Assembly: GCF_000334915.1 (NCBI RefSeq)
Contig: NZ_AMSF01000005.1
Coordinates: 1 to 64,000, forward strand
DNA from: Dyella ginsengisoli LA-4
Lineage (GTDB): Bacteria; Pseudomonadota; Gammaproteobacteria; Xanthomonadales; Rhodanobacteraceae
Direction: 5' to 3'
Length of the DNA: 64,000 bases
Both the position numbers and the translations under genes were made by a program. Of this stretch, positions 20,927 through 29,635 are shown piece by piece. The notes under the pieces are model-generated. The model worked only from the letters and a program-made list of their open reading frames with translations. It ran no database searches and was not told the DNA's origin. Position 1 is the first letter of the stretch. The number at the start of each line of letters is the position of its first letter.

Positions 20927-21760
20927 ATGAAGCTGTGCACCCCCGTTTTCCCCAAAGGCCACTTCCTCGGCCGCACCGAGACCCGCTGGTCCGCGGGCGG
21001 CTTTGCCTTGACGCGGATGGTGCCGACGGTGCCGGAGTATGAGGTGCATGAGCACACGCATGCGGAGGCGCATTTCGTGGTGTTGCTGCGCGGGGAATAC
21101 CTCTCCAGTGCGGAGGGCGCGCCGGCGTTGGCGCGGGAGCCGCTGGTGATCTACAACCCGCCGGGGACGTTGCATCGCGACCGGTTTCGGGGCGATGGGG
21201 TGGGTGGGGAGTTCATGACGGTGACGCTGGGCATGGGCACGCTGCGCGATTACGCGCAGGCGGTGGCCTTGCCGGATCGGCCGCGCGCCTTTGCCGCGGG
21301 GGAGGGCGAGGCGTGGCGGCGGCTGGCCGGCCTGGCGACGACGCGGAAGGCGTCGGACGCGTTGCACTCCGAATCGTTGTGCGCGGAATTGCTGGACGCG
21401 GCCTCGGCGCCATTGCGCGAGCGGCGCGAGCATCTGCCGCCGTGGCTGTGGCGGGTGCGGGAAATGCTGCACGACGACTGCGGCAGCGAGCTGTCGCTGG
21501 GGGAGCTGGCCGCGGTCGCCGGAGTGCATGCGGTGCACCTGACGCGCAGCTTCCGTCGCCATTTCGGCTGCACCCCGGGCGACTACCTGCGCCGGTGCCG
21601 GCTGACCAGGGCCGCGGCGTTGCTGACCACCTCACGCGAGGCGCTGGTGGAGGTGGCCGCGCGCTGTGGTTACTTCGACCAGGCGCATTTCGCGCGCAGT
21701 TTCCAGGCCGCCTTCGGGCGCTCGCCGCGCGCCTACCGCCAGGCGGTGGCCGACGCCTGA
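20927..21760 (+). CDS. AraC-family transcriptional regulator
   Basis: 277-aa regulator with an N-terminal cupin-like sensing domain (EVHEHTHAEAHFVVLLRGEY, then YNPPGTLHRDRF) and a C-terminal AraC/XylS DNA-binding domain with two helix-turn-helix units (LSLGELAAVAGVHAVHL and LVEVAARCGYFDQAHFARSF, followed by the FGRSPRAYR signature). The ATG at 20927 is preferred over an in-frame start at 20858 because the preceding residues are not family-like. Its target may be the serine hydrolase gene starting 99 bases downstream on the same strand; no operator was identified. Confidence 0.85.
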   Translation: MKLCTPVFPKGHFLGRTETRWSAGGFALTRMVPTVPEYEVHEHTHAEAHFVVLLRGEYLSSAEGAPALAREPLVIYNPPGTLHRDRFRGDGVGGEFMTVTLGMGTLRDYAQAVALPDRPRAFAAGEGEAWRRLAGLATTRKASDALHSESLCAELLDAASAPLRERREHLPPWLWRVREMLHDDCGSELSLGELAAVAGVHAVHLTRSFRRHFGCTPGDYLRRCRLTRAAALLTTSREALVEVAARCGYFDQAHFARSFQAAFGRSPRAYRQAVADA

Positions 21761-21859
21761 CGCGGCAGGTTTGCCGGATACAAGAATGTATGGCGGTGCC
21801 CGGCTAGGATGCCTGCGCGCGGACCGACGCGGGCCGCATCACAACGGAAAGGGCGAGAC

Positions 21860-23611
21860 ATGCGCGTGGGCAACGGTTGGGCCGTGATGATGGCGGGATG
21901 TCTGGTGATGCTGGCGCTGCCGGCACGCGCCGCGGTCAGTCCGGAGAAGCTGGTCGGCCTGTGGGGCAACGAGACGCAGATGACCCAGCCGGTGGCCGGG
22001 CGACTGGTGCTGGATCTGCGTGGTGCGGCCGGCGAGGCGCACATTGGCGGCATCACGGCGCCGGTGTCCCGCTCGGGCGACGAGGTGCGTGCGGTGTTGG
22101 CGGGCGGGCTGGGCACGTTTCGCGGTCACTGGTCCGCGGACCATGCACGCATCGACGGCTTCTGGGTGCAGCCGCCGTCAGCCTTGCGCAGCGCCTACGC
22201 CACGCCGCTCACGCTGACCCGGTCGCAGCCGGACGTGTGGATGGGCACGGTGCAGCCGCAGGACGAGCGGCTGTCGCAGTACCTGAAGATCGAGCGGGAT
22301 GCCGACGGCAGCTTGCGGGCGTTCCTGCGCAACCCGGAGGCCAACCTCACGCGCGATCGCTGGATGACCGTGGCGCTGGACGGTGATGCGGTGACCTTCG
22401 GCGATCCCGCGCGGCCACGCTGGCAGTTGCACGCGAACTACGACGAGGAGACCGGGCAGCTGCAGGTGAACTGGCAGGGCATCGGCGTATTCACCTTCAC
22501 CCGGCGCGATCGCGCGGATGCCATCGGCTTCTACGCCAGCACGCCGCCGGCCGGCACGCCCGCCTGGCGGGCGCCGCTCACGCTGGAGGACGGCTGGGGC
22601 ACGGACGCGCCCGCTTCATCCGGCTTCGACACGAAACGCCTCGATGCGCTGCTGGCGCGCCTGCTGCAGAGCGACGATGCCGGCACGCCGCAGGTGCAGT
22701 CGCTGCTGATCGCCCATCGCGGCAAGCTGGTGGTGGAGCGCTACTTCCACGGTTTCGACGCCGACCGGCCGCACGACAGCCGTTCGTCCGGCAAGACCTT
22801 CGCGCCGCTGCTGGTGGGGCTGGCGATGGCGCAGGACAAGGCGCTGACGCCGGGCACGACATTGCGCGCGATGCTGCCGGCCTACCGCGATGCCTTCGGC
22901 AGCGATCCGCGCAAGGCCCGCATCACCGTGGCCGACCTGATGACGATGACCTCGGGCCTGGCCTGCGACGACGGCGACGACCAGTCCCCCGGCAACGAGG
23001 ACGCCATGCAGAGCCAGCAGGCGCAGCCCGACTGGTACCGCTACACGCTGGCGTTGCCGATGGTGCGCGAGCCCGGTGGGGACAAGGCGGTGTACTGCTC
23101 GGCCGGCATCAACCTGCTGGGCGCGGTGGTCGCCCGGGCCACGGGCGCATGGCTGCCGGACTTCTTCCGCCGCACCGTGGGCGACCCGCTGCAGATGCGT
23201 GACTACCACATCAACCTGATGCCCGGCGGCGACGCCTACCTGGCCGGCGGCATCTACATGCGGCCACGCGACATGCTCAAGCTCGGCCAGCTCTATCTCG
23301 ACGGCGGGCGCTGGAACGGCCGGCGCGTCGTCGACTCCGCGTGGGTGAAGGCCTCGACCGCCGAGCACAGCGCGTTCACGCCGGATCATCGCTACGGCTA
23401 CGGCTGGCACCTGCACACGATGACCGTGGACGGGCACGCGTATCGCGAGTACGCGGCCGAGGGCAATGGCGGCCAGTTCGTGATCGTGGTGCCGGAGCTG
23501 GAGCTGGTGGTGGGTATCCAGGCCGGCAATTACGGCGACTTCGCCACCTGGTACAAGCTGCAGGATCTGGTGCCGACGTTCGTGATCCCGGCGCTGCAAG
23601 GGCGTCGCTGA
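21860..23611 (+). CDS. Secreted class C beta-lactamase-like serine hydrolase
   Basis: 583-aa exported protein with a Sec signal peptide (residues 1-23, ending LALPARAA). An N-terminal ~220-residue region of beta-rich sequence is followed by a beta-lactamase/DD-peptidase-like domain. The catalytic SxxK is S309-S-G-K312; a YCS tripeptide (KAVYCSAGIN) can serve as the second motif, and EGNGGQF near the C-terminus replaces the KTG/HxG motif. Members of this family (PF00144) act as esterases, peptidases or penicillin-recognising enzymes; the substrate is unknown. I chose the start at 21860 because it gives a clean signal peptide. Confidence 0.8.
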   Translation: MRVGNGWAVMMAGCLVMLALPARAAVSPEKLVGLWGNETQMTQPVAGRLVLDLRGAAGEAHIGGITAPVSRSGDEVRAVLAGGLGTFRGHWSADHARIDGFWVQPPSALRSAYATPLTLTRSQPDVWMGTVQPQDERLSQYLKIERDADGSLRAFLRNPEANLTRDRWMTVALDGDAVTFGDPARPRWQLHANYDEETGQLQVNWQGIGVFTFTRRDRADAIGFYASTPPAGTPAWRAPLTLEDGWGTDAPASSGFDTKRLDALLARLLQSDDAGTPQVQSLLIAHRGKLVVERYFHGFDADRPHDSRSSGKTFAPLLVGLAMAQDKALTPGTTLRAMLPAYRDAFGSDPRKARITVADLMTMTSGLACDDGDDQSPGNEDAMQSQQAQPDWYRYTLALPMVREPGGDKAVYCSAGINLLGAVVARATGAWLPDFFRRTVGDPLQMRDYHINLMPGGDAYLAGGIYMRPRDMLKLGQLYLDGGRWNGRRVVDSAWVKASTAEHSAFTPDHRYGYGWHLHTMTVDGHAYREYAAEGNGGQFVIVVPELELVVGIQAGNYGDFATWYKLQDLVPTFVIPALQGRR

Positions 23612-23639
23612 GGCGATTGCGTCAGCCAGCAGACCGAAC

Positions 23640-23670
23640 AAGGCCCCGCATCGCGGGGCCTTGTTTGTTT
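23640..23670 (+). terminator. Intrinsic terminator between convergent genes
   Basis: Ten-bp GC-rich stem (AAGGCCCCGC / GCGGGGCCTT) with a three-base loop and a T-rich tail, placed 28 bases after the serine hydrolase gene. The flanking A-rich side could serve the minus-strand gene as well. Confidence 0.85.
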
Positions 23671-23682
23671 CAGGCGGCTAGT

Positions 23683-24033
23683 TCAGTGCCGGCGCTGCTT
23701 CCGGATATGCCGGCTGTTGCGGTTCTCCGAGCGGTTGAGGCGGCGGGTTTCCTTCTTGGTGAGGTGGCCGTTGTGCCTGGCCTCGTCGGCGCTGGCGCGT
23801 TGGGCGATGTTGGCGTCGTGCTGCTCGTCGCGGGCGGCCTGCTTGCCGGTGATGGTGCCGTTGGCCAGGCCCTTGTCGATGCGCTGCTGCTGGGTGTCGA
23901 CGCGCTTGTTCACTTCGTTGACGCGCGGGTGGTGCGGCACGGGGCTGGTCTGCGCCATCGCGCCGGTGGCGGCGAGGGCGCTGGTGGCGAGCAAGGCGAT
24001 CAGGCTGCGGCGGAGCGTATTGCGAAGGCTCAT
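23683..24033 (-). CDS. Small periplasmic repeat protein, unknown function
   Basis: 116-aa protein with a clear signal peptide (MSLRNTLRRSLIALLATSA, cleavage after AMA). The mature part has two related charged helical repeats, roughly 'R-I-x-x-G-x-x-x-G-x-I/L-T-x-x-E/Q', at DKGLANGTITGKQAARDEQ and EARHNGHLTKKETRRLNR, ending in a basic Asn/Arg/His tail. Similar small proteins are common in soil beta- and gammaproteobacteria, but I know of no assigned role. The longer upstream frame (to 24300) is rejected because it lacks any secretion or family features. Confidence 0.65.
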   Translation of the reverse strand: MSLRNTLRRSLIALLATSALAATGAMAQTSPVPHHPRVNEVNKRVDTQQQRIDKGLANGTITGKQAARDEQHDANIAQRASADEARHNGHLTKKETRRLNRSENRNSRHIRKQRRH

Positions 24034-24377
24034 GGCGATTCCTCGGTGCGTGGAATGGGCAAGCATTGCTGTGGGCCGCCGGTGCTCCGTAAATCCTTGC
24101 GTCGCAAGGGTTTTGTCGGCGACGACCGGTGGGCGCGGACAGTAACGCCGGTGCGTCGCAAGGAGTTGACTGCGGCGACGGGGGCGATGGCGCCGGTTCA
24201 GTCTCGCGGCGATGCAGCACGACAAGTGGCGCCGGCCGTGACTTCCGGCCGTGTCCGGCGGCCCGTGCGCGCCCGCACCATGGGCGGTATCAGGGGACAT
24301 CCGTTTCCGTTTTCCGGGTCGGGCAGGCGCGTGCGCCGGTGGCCGTGATCCGGACTCAACCCAAGCAGGGAGTTGTC
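24034..24377. other. Divergent intergenic region with repeated operator-like motif
   Basis: 344 bases between the small periplasmic protein (minus) and the M1 aminopeptidase (plus). It contains TGCGTCGCAAGG twice, at 24098-24109 and 24152-24163, the first copy embedded in a perfect inverted repeat CCTTGC-GTC-GCAAGG. No coding potential was seen. Confidence 0.5.
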
Positions 24378-27026
24378 ATGCGTCGATATCTCGTTTCCGC
24401 CATTGCGCTGGCCCTGGCCGGCGTGTCGATGGCGCCGCTCGCCGCCCAGACCAAGGCGGCGCCGGTGCGCGAAGCCACCACCCAGCTGCCGCGCGGCGTG
24501 GTGCCCACGCATTACGACGTGGCCATCGTGCCGCACGCGGACAAGCTCACCTTCGACGGCAAGGTCACCATCACGTTGAACGTGCTCAAGCCGACCAGCA
24601 GCATCACGCTGAACGCGGCGGACCTCACCTTCCATTCGGCCACGCTGACGCCGACCCGGCTGAAGATCGCCGTGCCGACGCCCACCGTCTCGGTGGATGC
24701 CAAGGCGCAGACCGCCACCTTCACCCTGTCCCACCCGATCCCGGCCGGCCAGTACAAGCTGGCGATGGACTACAGCGGCAAGGTCGAGACCCAGGCCAAC
24801 GGCCTGTTCGCGCTGGACTACGACACCAAGGACGGCAAGAAGCGCGCGCTGTACACCCAGTTCGAGAACTCCGACGCCCGTCGCTTCATCCCCTCGTGGG
24901 ACGAGCCGAACTACAAGGCCACCTTCGACCTCACCGCCACCGTGCCCAGCGATGAGATGGCGGTGAGCAACATGCCGATCGCCTCGAAGAAGGGCCTCGG
25001 TAACGGCCTCACCGAGGTGCACTTCGGGCAGTCGCCGAAGATGTCCACCTACCTGCTGTTCTTCAGCGTCGGCGACTTCGAGCGCGCCACCGAGAAGGTG
25101 GACGGCACCGAGATCGGCGTGATCACCCAGAAGGGCATGGTCAAGCAGGCCGGCTTCACGCTGGACTCGGCCCGCGCCGTGCTGAAGGAATACAACGACT
25201 ACTTCGGCGTGCCGTACCCGCTGCCGAAGCTGGACAACATCGCCGCGCCGGGCCAGAGCCAGTTCTTCTCGGCGATGGAGAACTGGGGCGCGATCTTCAC
25301 CTTCGAGTACGCGCTGCTGCTCGATCCCAGCATCTCCACCCAGGGCGACAAGCAGCGCGTGTTCAACACCGCCGCGCACGAGATGGCGCACCAGTGGTTC
25401 GGCGACCTGGTGACCATGAGCTGGTGGGACGACCTGTGGCTCAACGAGGGCTTCGCCTCGTGGATGGCCGCGCGCACCACCGAGAAGCTGCATCCGGAAT
25501 GGCACACCAACCTGGATCTGGTCGGCACGCGTGAAGGCGCGATGTCGCTCGACGCAGTCGCCACCACCCACCCGGTGGTGCAGCACGTGGAGACGGTGGA
25601 GCAGGCCAGCCAGGCGTTCGACTCGATCACCTACTCCAAGGGCGAGGCGGTGATCACCATGCTCGAGGCCTACGTGGGCCCGGAGACCTGGCGCACCGGC
25701 GTGCGCAACTACATCAAGGCGCACGAGTACGGCAACACGGTGTCCGACGACCTGTGGAAGTCGGTGCAGGCCGCGGCCGGCAAGCCGATCATGCAGATCG
25801 CCCACGACTTCACGCTGCAGCCGGGCATCCCGCTGGTCAACGTGCAGTCCCTGGCCTGCAACGCCGGCTCGACCAAGGTGCTACTGAGCCAGGGCGAGTT
25901 CACCAAGGACCGCCCGGACAAGAAGCCGCTGCGCTGGCACGTGCCGGTGATCGCCCAGACCGTCGGCGGCAAGCCGGTCACCACCGTGCTGGACGGCAAG
26001 GGCACGCTGACCGTGCCGGGTTGCGGCCCGGTGCTGGTGAACGCCGGCCAGGCGGGCTACTACCGCACGCTGTACTCCACCGCCGGGTTCGACGCGCTGA
26101 AGGGCGACTTCGCCAAGCTCAAGCCGATCGACCAGCTCGGCCTGATGGGCGACACCTGGGCGCTGGCGATGGCCGGCAAGGAGCCGGTGGCCAACGTGCT
26201 GGCGCTGGCCCAGGCCACCCCGGCCGATGCCGACCCGCAGGTGTGGGGCGAGGTGGCCGGCTACTTCGACGCCATCGACAACTACTACGACGGCGACGCC
26301 GCCCGCCAGGAGCGCTTCCGCGCCTTCGCCCGCAGTCGCCTGCGTCCGGTGTTCGCGCGCATCGGCTGGGAGGCCAAGGCCGGCGAGAGCGTGCCGACCA
26401 CCCTGCTGCGTACCCAGCTGATCGGCTCTCTGGCCGAACTGGGCGACCAGGACGTGATCGCCGAGGCGCGCCGCCGCTTCGCCGCGCAGAAGACCGATCC
26501 CAAGGCGCTGCCGGTGGCGTTGCGCAAGACGGTCACCGCGGTCGTCGCACGCAGTGCCGACACCGCCACCTGGAACCAGCTGCACGCCGAGGCCAAGGCC
26601 GAGACCACGCCGCTGATCAAGGATCAGCTGTACGCCATGCTCTCGCTGGCCAAGGACGACACCCTGGCCAAGCAGGCGCTGGACCTGGCGCTGACCCCGG
26701 AGCCGGGTGCGACCAACAGCGCGGGCATGATCCGCATCGTCGCCTACCGCCACCCGGACATGGCGTTCGACTTCGCCGTGGCGCACCGCGACCAGGTGGA
26801 CAAGCTGGTCGATTCCACCTCGGCCAGTCGCTACTACCCGGCGCTGGGCGCCAGCTCGCTGAAGCCGGAGATGATCGACAAGATCAAGGCGTACGCCGAC
26901 GCGCACATCGCCAAGAGCTCGCAGCGCGTGGCCAACACGGTGATCGCCAACATCCAGTACCGCATGATGATCCGCAACGATCGCCTGCCCGACGTGGATG
27001 CCTGGCTGGCCAAGCACGCCGACTGA
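24378..27026 (+). CDS. M1-family metallo-aminopeptidase, exported
   Basis: 882-aa zinc aminopeptidase with a signal peptide (residues 1-24, ending PLAAQ). The exopeptidase motif is SAMEN (residues 298-302, GAMEN in most relatives), and the zinc site is HEMAH (H334, E335, H338) with the third ligand E357 in LNEGFA. The C-terminal ERAP1-like helical domain is complete. It removes N-terminal residues from peptides, presumably in the periplasm, and resembles the family found in Xanthomonadales secretomes. The ATG at 24378 follows AGGGAG and gives the signal peptide. Confidence 0.93.
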   Translation: MRRYLVSAIALALAGVSMAPLAAQTKAAPVREATTQLPRGVVPTHYDVAIVPHADKLTFDGKVTITLNVLKPTSSITLNAADLTFHSATLTPTRLKIAVPTPTVSVDAKAQTATFTLSHPIPAGQYKLAMDYSGKVETQANGLFALDYDTKDGKKRALYTQFENSDARRFIPSWDEPNYKATFDLTATVPSDEMAVSNMPIASKKGLGNGLTEVHFGQSPKMSTYLLFFSVGDFERATEKVDGTEIGVITQKGMVKQAGFTLDSARAVLKEYNDYFGVPYPLPKLDNIAAPGQSQFFSAMENWGAIFTFEYALLLDPSISTQGDKQRVFNTAAHEMAHQWFGDLVTMSWWDDLWLNEGFASWMAARTTEKLHPEWHTNLDLVGTREGAMSLDAVATTHPVVQHVETVEQASQAFDSITYSKGEAVITMLEAYVGPETWRTGVRNYIKAHEYGNTVSDDLWKSVQAAAGKPIMQIAHDFTLQPGIPLVNVQSLACNAGSTKVLLSQGEFTKDRPDKKPLRWHVPVIAQTVGGKPVTTVLDGKGTLTVPGCGPVLVNAGQAGYYRTLYSTAGFDALKGDFAKLKPIDQLGLMGDTWALAMAGKEPVANVLALAQATPADADPQVWGEVAGYFDAIDNYYDGDAARQERFRAFARSRLRPVFARIGWEAKAGESVPTTLLRTQLIGSLAELGDQDVIAEARRRFAAQKTDPKALPVALRKTVTAVVARSADTATWNQLHAEAKAETTPLIKDQLYAMLSLAKDDTLAKQALDLALTPEPGATNSAGMIRIVAYRHPDMAFDFAVAHRDQVDKLVDSTSASRYYPALGASSLKPEMIDKIKAYADAHIAKSSQRVANTVIANIQYRMMIRNDRLPDVDAWLAKHAD

Positions 27027-27050
27027 GCGGTTCGGCGCTGATGTGCCCGG

Positions 27051-27080
27051 AGGCCCCGCCGTGCGGGGCCTCTCTTTTTT
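27051..27080 (+). terminator. Intrinsic terminator after the aminopeptidase gene
   Basis: Nine-base stem AGGCCCCGC / GCGGGGCCT with a short loop, followed by CTCTTTTTT, 25 bases beyond the stop codon. Confidence 0.9.
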
Positions 27081-27117
27081 GGCGGTGTGGTGGCCCGGAC
27101 TCGCCTCCCGCGCCGGC

Positions 27118-27123
27118 TACAAT
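27118..27123 (+). promoter_or_regulatory. Likely -10 box of the dioxygenase gene
   Basis: TACAAT located 18 bases before the ATG at 27141, directly after the upstream terminator. The -35 match is weak. Confidence 0.35.
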
Positions 27124-27140
27124 CGAGGGCCGTTCTCAGG

Positions 27141-28076
27141 ATGACAACCATGGAAGGTGCCGAGCCTCTCTCGATTCTCGATCAACGCGTGCTGGCCTCG
27201 TGCGCCGATCATCGCGAGGCCTTCGCGTCCGGCGACCCGTTTCCCCACGTGGTGATCGACGACTTCTTCGCGCCGGAGTTTGCCGCGGCGCTGCTCGACA
27301 CCTTCCCCGCATTCGAGCGCGGCAATGCCGTGGGCGACGACGGCAAGATGGGCGGCAAATCCACGCTGGAGCGGGTGCGGGCGCTGGGGCCGGCTTACCA
27401 GCGGCTGGACGATGCGATCCAGAGCCCGGCGTTCCTGCGTCTGATCGGCGAGATCACCGGCATCGACGGCTTGCTCTACGACCCGTGGTATCTCGGCGGC
27501 GGCACGCACGAAAACCGCCACGGAATGAGCCTCGACCCGCACGTGGACTTCAACTACCACCCCAGCGAGCGCTGGCATCGGCGGCTCAACCTGATCGTCT
27601 ATCTCAACCCGGAGTGGGAGGAGAGCTGGGGCGGCAACCTGGAGCTGTTCCGCGACCCGCACGAGGATCGCCGGCCGACCCGTTCGGTGGTGCCGCGCTT
27701 CAACCGCTGCGTGATCTTCGAGACGTCCGAGCGCTCGTGGCATGCCTTCGACCGGATCGCCCTGCCGGCCGGGCGGGAGGACCTGACCCGGCGCTCGGTC
27801 GCGCTGTACTTCTATTCGCACGAGCGGCCGGCGGAAGAGACCGCTCCGCGCCACACCACCTATTACGTGAAGCGGCAGCTGCCGGAGCACCTCGTCGAGG
27901 GCCATGTGCTGGCGGGCCGCGACGTGGCGGAACTGACCGGCCTGCTGCAGGAGCGCGACGCGCACATCCGCATGCTGTACGCGGAGAACACCGCCTTGCG
28001 CAAAGCCCAGGACAAGGGCATCGGCGGTCATCTGTTGTATCTGGCGAAGCGGGCGTACGTGCGCTTTCGTCGCTGA
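27141..28076 (+). CDS. 2OG-Fe(II) oxygenase (prolyl hydroxylase-like)
   Basis: 311-aa non-haem iron, 2-oxoglutarate-dependent dioxygenase of the prolyl-4-hydroxylase superfamily. The facial triad is visible as H134-V-D136 (LDPHVDFNYH) and H201 (SERSWHAF), with the 2OG-binding Arg a few residues on in LTRRSVALYFYS. The first 30 residues lead into HVVIDDFFAPE, a typical fold start. The C-terminal ~60 residues are helical and may be involved in assembly. Related genes occur in polysaccharide or cell-surface loci, but this one stands alone, so the substrate is unknown. ATGs at 27141 and 27150 are both possible starts. Confidence 0.82.
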   Translation: MTTMEGAEPLSILDQRVLASCADHREAFASGDPFPHVVIDDFFAPEFAAALLDTFPAFERGNAVGDDGKMGGKSTLERVRALGPAYQRLDDAIQSPAFLRLIGEITGIDGLLYDPWYLGGGTHENRHGMSLDPHVDFNYHPSERWHRRLNLIVYLNPEWEESWGGNLELFRDPHEDRRPTRSVVPRFNRCVIFETSERSWHAFDRIALPAGREDLTRRSVALYFYSHERPAEETAPRHTTYYVKRQLPEHLVEGHVLAGRDVAELTGLLQERDAHIRMLYAENTALRKAQDKGIGGHLLYLAKRAYVRFRR

Positions 28077-28121
28077 CCGAAGCGCACGCCACGCCCCACT
28101 GTCGAACGCCACACAAACCCG

Positions 28122-28202
28122 GTAGGAGCCCGCTCGCGGGCGATGCTTCTGCCTTTTGTGGCGCATTGGTGTGAAGGGCATCGCCCGCGAGCGGGCTCCT
28201 AC
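28122..28202. repeat. REP hairpin, array copy 1
   Basis: 25-bp perfect inverted repeat beginning GTAGGAGCCCGCTCG and closing with its complement, 31-base loop. Confidence 0.9.
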
Positions 28203-28393
28203 GGGGAGGGCGTGGGGTGTCCGGTGGGATGACAGGTCGGTGGACAGCTCGGAGGCTGGGGCGAGGCATGCTTCTGTGTTTGCGTGGCGCATGCGTTTCC
28301 GCTCATGCGTAGCCGGTTGCCGCATCCGGGGAAACGGTACACGCGCCGCCGAAGCGCACGCCACGCCCCACTGTCGAACGCCACACAAACCCG

Positions 28394-28474
28394 GTAGGAG
28401 CCCGCTCGCGGGCGATGCTTCTGCCTTTTGTGGCGCATTGGTGTGAAGGGCATCGCCCGCGAGCGGGCTCCTAC
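28394..28474. repeat. REP hairpin, array copy 2
   Basis: Identical stem and loop to copy 1, exactly 272 bases further on. Confidence 0.9.
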
Positions 28475-28665
28475 GGGGAGGGCGTGGGGTGTCCGGTGGG
28501 ATGACAGGTCGGTGGACAGCTCGGAGGCTGGGGCGAAGCATGCTTCTGTGTTTGCGTGGCGCATGCGTTTCCGCCCAGGCGTAGCCGATTGCCGCATCCG
28601 GGGAAACGGTGCACGCGCTGCCGAAGCATACGTCACCCCCCACTGTCGAACGCCACACAAACCCG

Positions 28666-28746
28666 GTAGGAGCCCGCTCGCGGGCGATGCTTCTGCCTTT
28701 TGTGGCGCACTGGTGTGAAGGGCATCGCCCGCGAGCGGGCTCCTAC
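28666..28746. repeat. REP hairpin, array copy 3
   Basis: Same stem; one loop substitution compared with copy 1. Confidence 0.9.
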
Positions 28747-28944
28747 GGGGAGGGCGTGGGGCGTCCGGTGGGATGACAGGTCGGTGGACAGCTCGGAGGC
28801 TGGGGCGAGGCATGCTTCTGTGTTTGCGTGGCGCATGCGTTTCCGCTCAGGCGTAGCCGATTGCCGCATCCAGGGGAGCGGTGCACGCGCCGCCGAAGCG
28901 CACGCCACGCCCCACTGTCGAACGCCACACAACGCGAAAACCCG

Positions 28945-29025
28945 GTAGGAGCCCGCTCGCGGGCGATGCTTCTGCCTTTTGTGGCGCATTGGTGCGAAGG
29001 GCATCGCCCGCGAGCGGGCTCCTAC
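28945..29025. repeat. REP hairpin, array copy 4
   Basis: Same stem; spacing to copy 3 is 279 because of a small insertion just before the hairpin, and one loop base differs. Confidence 0.9.
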
Positions 29026-29067
29026 GGGGAGGGCGTGGGGTGTCCGGTGGGATGACAGGTCGGTGGA

Positions 29068-29230
29068 CAGCTCGAAGCGCAGGGTGAACACCCGCGCGTT
29101 GCGCACGTTGGGGTCGGTGTCCGGGTGCACCACGTACTGCAGGTCCGGCTGCACGGCGAGCCAGTTGGTCGCCTGGGCCAGGTAGCTCAGCTCGATCGAG
29201 CGTTCGGTGGCGGTGGTCGGCCGCGGCGCC
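29068..29230 (-). pseudogene. OprB-type carbohydrate porin, 3' fragment
   Basis: In the minus strand, one frame reads RSIELSYLAQATNWLAVQPD followed by LQYVVHPDTDPNVRNARVF and TLRFEL. This is a close match to the last strands of OprB carbohydrate-selective porins (QPDLQY...HP...DP..RNA...LR). Only about 55 codons survive. There is no start, no signal peptide and no porin stop: the frame runs straight into the tandem-repeat unit on one side and joins the stop region of the neighbouring lipoprotein gene on the other. The break at the repeat side falls at a short sequence (CAGCTCG) also present in every repeat unit. Confidence 0.7.
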
Positions 29231-29602
29231 TCAGGCGCCGGGCGCGAGCGCCCGGCAGCGCGCGTCCACCGCGGCGTCGTCGGTACGCACGCACACCTGC
29301 ACCACGGCAGGCAGGTGGGTGATGTCGCGGTCGCTGCCGGCCGGCACGGCCAGCGTTTTCAGGGCGGGGATGCGGCAGTCGTCCCCGCGGTCGCAGCCCG
29401 CGGCGAACAGGCTGTAGTGGCATTGCCCGCTGCGACTGGCGCGGCAGTCGAAATGGGCGCCGCTGGCGGTGATCTCCACCCGGCTGTCGAGCTGGTCCAC
29501 GCCGTTGACCGTGGAGCGCTGGGTGAAGCTGCGATGCGGATGGTCGCAGCCGAGCGCGCTGGCGGCGAAGGCGAGCAGGGCGAGCAGTCGGTAGAGCATG
29601 TG
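29231..29602 (-). CDS. Putative lipoprotein next to a two-component system
   Basis: 123-aa protein starting MHMLYRLLALLAFAASALGC, a lipoprotein signal with lipobox SALGC. The mature part is rich in Cys (six more) and has no domain I recognise. An in-frame start five codons earlier (29617) is possible. It begins 33 bases after the response-regulator stop on the same strand, so it is probably the third gene of that operon and could be a sensor accessory or a regulated product; this is inference. Confidence 0.55.
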   Translation of the reverse strand, partial: HMLYRLLALLAFAASALGCDHPHRSFTQRSTVNGVDQLDSRVEITASGAHFDCRASRSGQCHYSLFAAGCDRGDDCRIPALKTLAVPAGSDRDITHLPAVVQVCVRTDDAAVDARCRALAPGA

Positions 29603-29635
29603 CATGGCGGTGTCCACGGCAGGCGCTCCTTGCGT

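Larger units (their letters stand above)
28077..29070. repeat. Tandem 272-bp repeats, four units, each with a REP hairpin
   Basis: Nearly identical units repeat at a 272-bp period (the third-to-fourth spacing is 279 because of a small insertion). Each contains a 25-bp perfect inverted repeat with a 31-base loop, then a conserved non-hairpin spacer. The hairpin copies are at 28122-28202, 28394-28474, 28666-28746 and 28945-29025. Differences between units are few point changes, so the array is young. Because 272 is not a multiple of three, the short open frames inside shift between units; I do not regard them as genes. The array lies between convergent genes. Confidence 0.9.

Noticed and set aside
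24129-24377. N-terminal 83-codon extension of the aminopeptidase.
   Set aside because: It would precede and destroy the signal peptide beginning at 24378 and overlaps the operator-like region.
28156-28948. Repeated ~96-codon open frames on the plus strand and longer ones on the minus strand inside the tandem array.
   Set aside because: They arise from the REP hairpins, run across unit boundaries in shifting frames and have no ribosome binding site or family match.
28077-29070. Possible CRISPR array because of evenly spaced repeats.
   Set aside because: The spacing is 272 bases and the intervening sequence is itself repeated, not unique spacers; no cas genes nearby.
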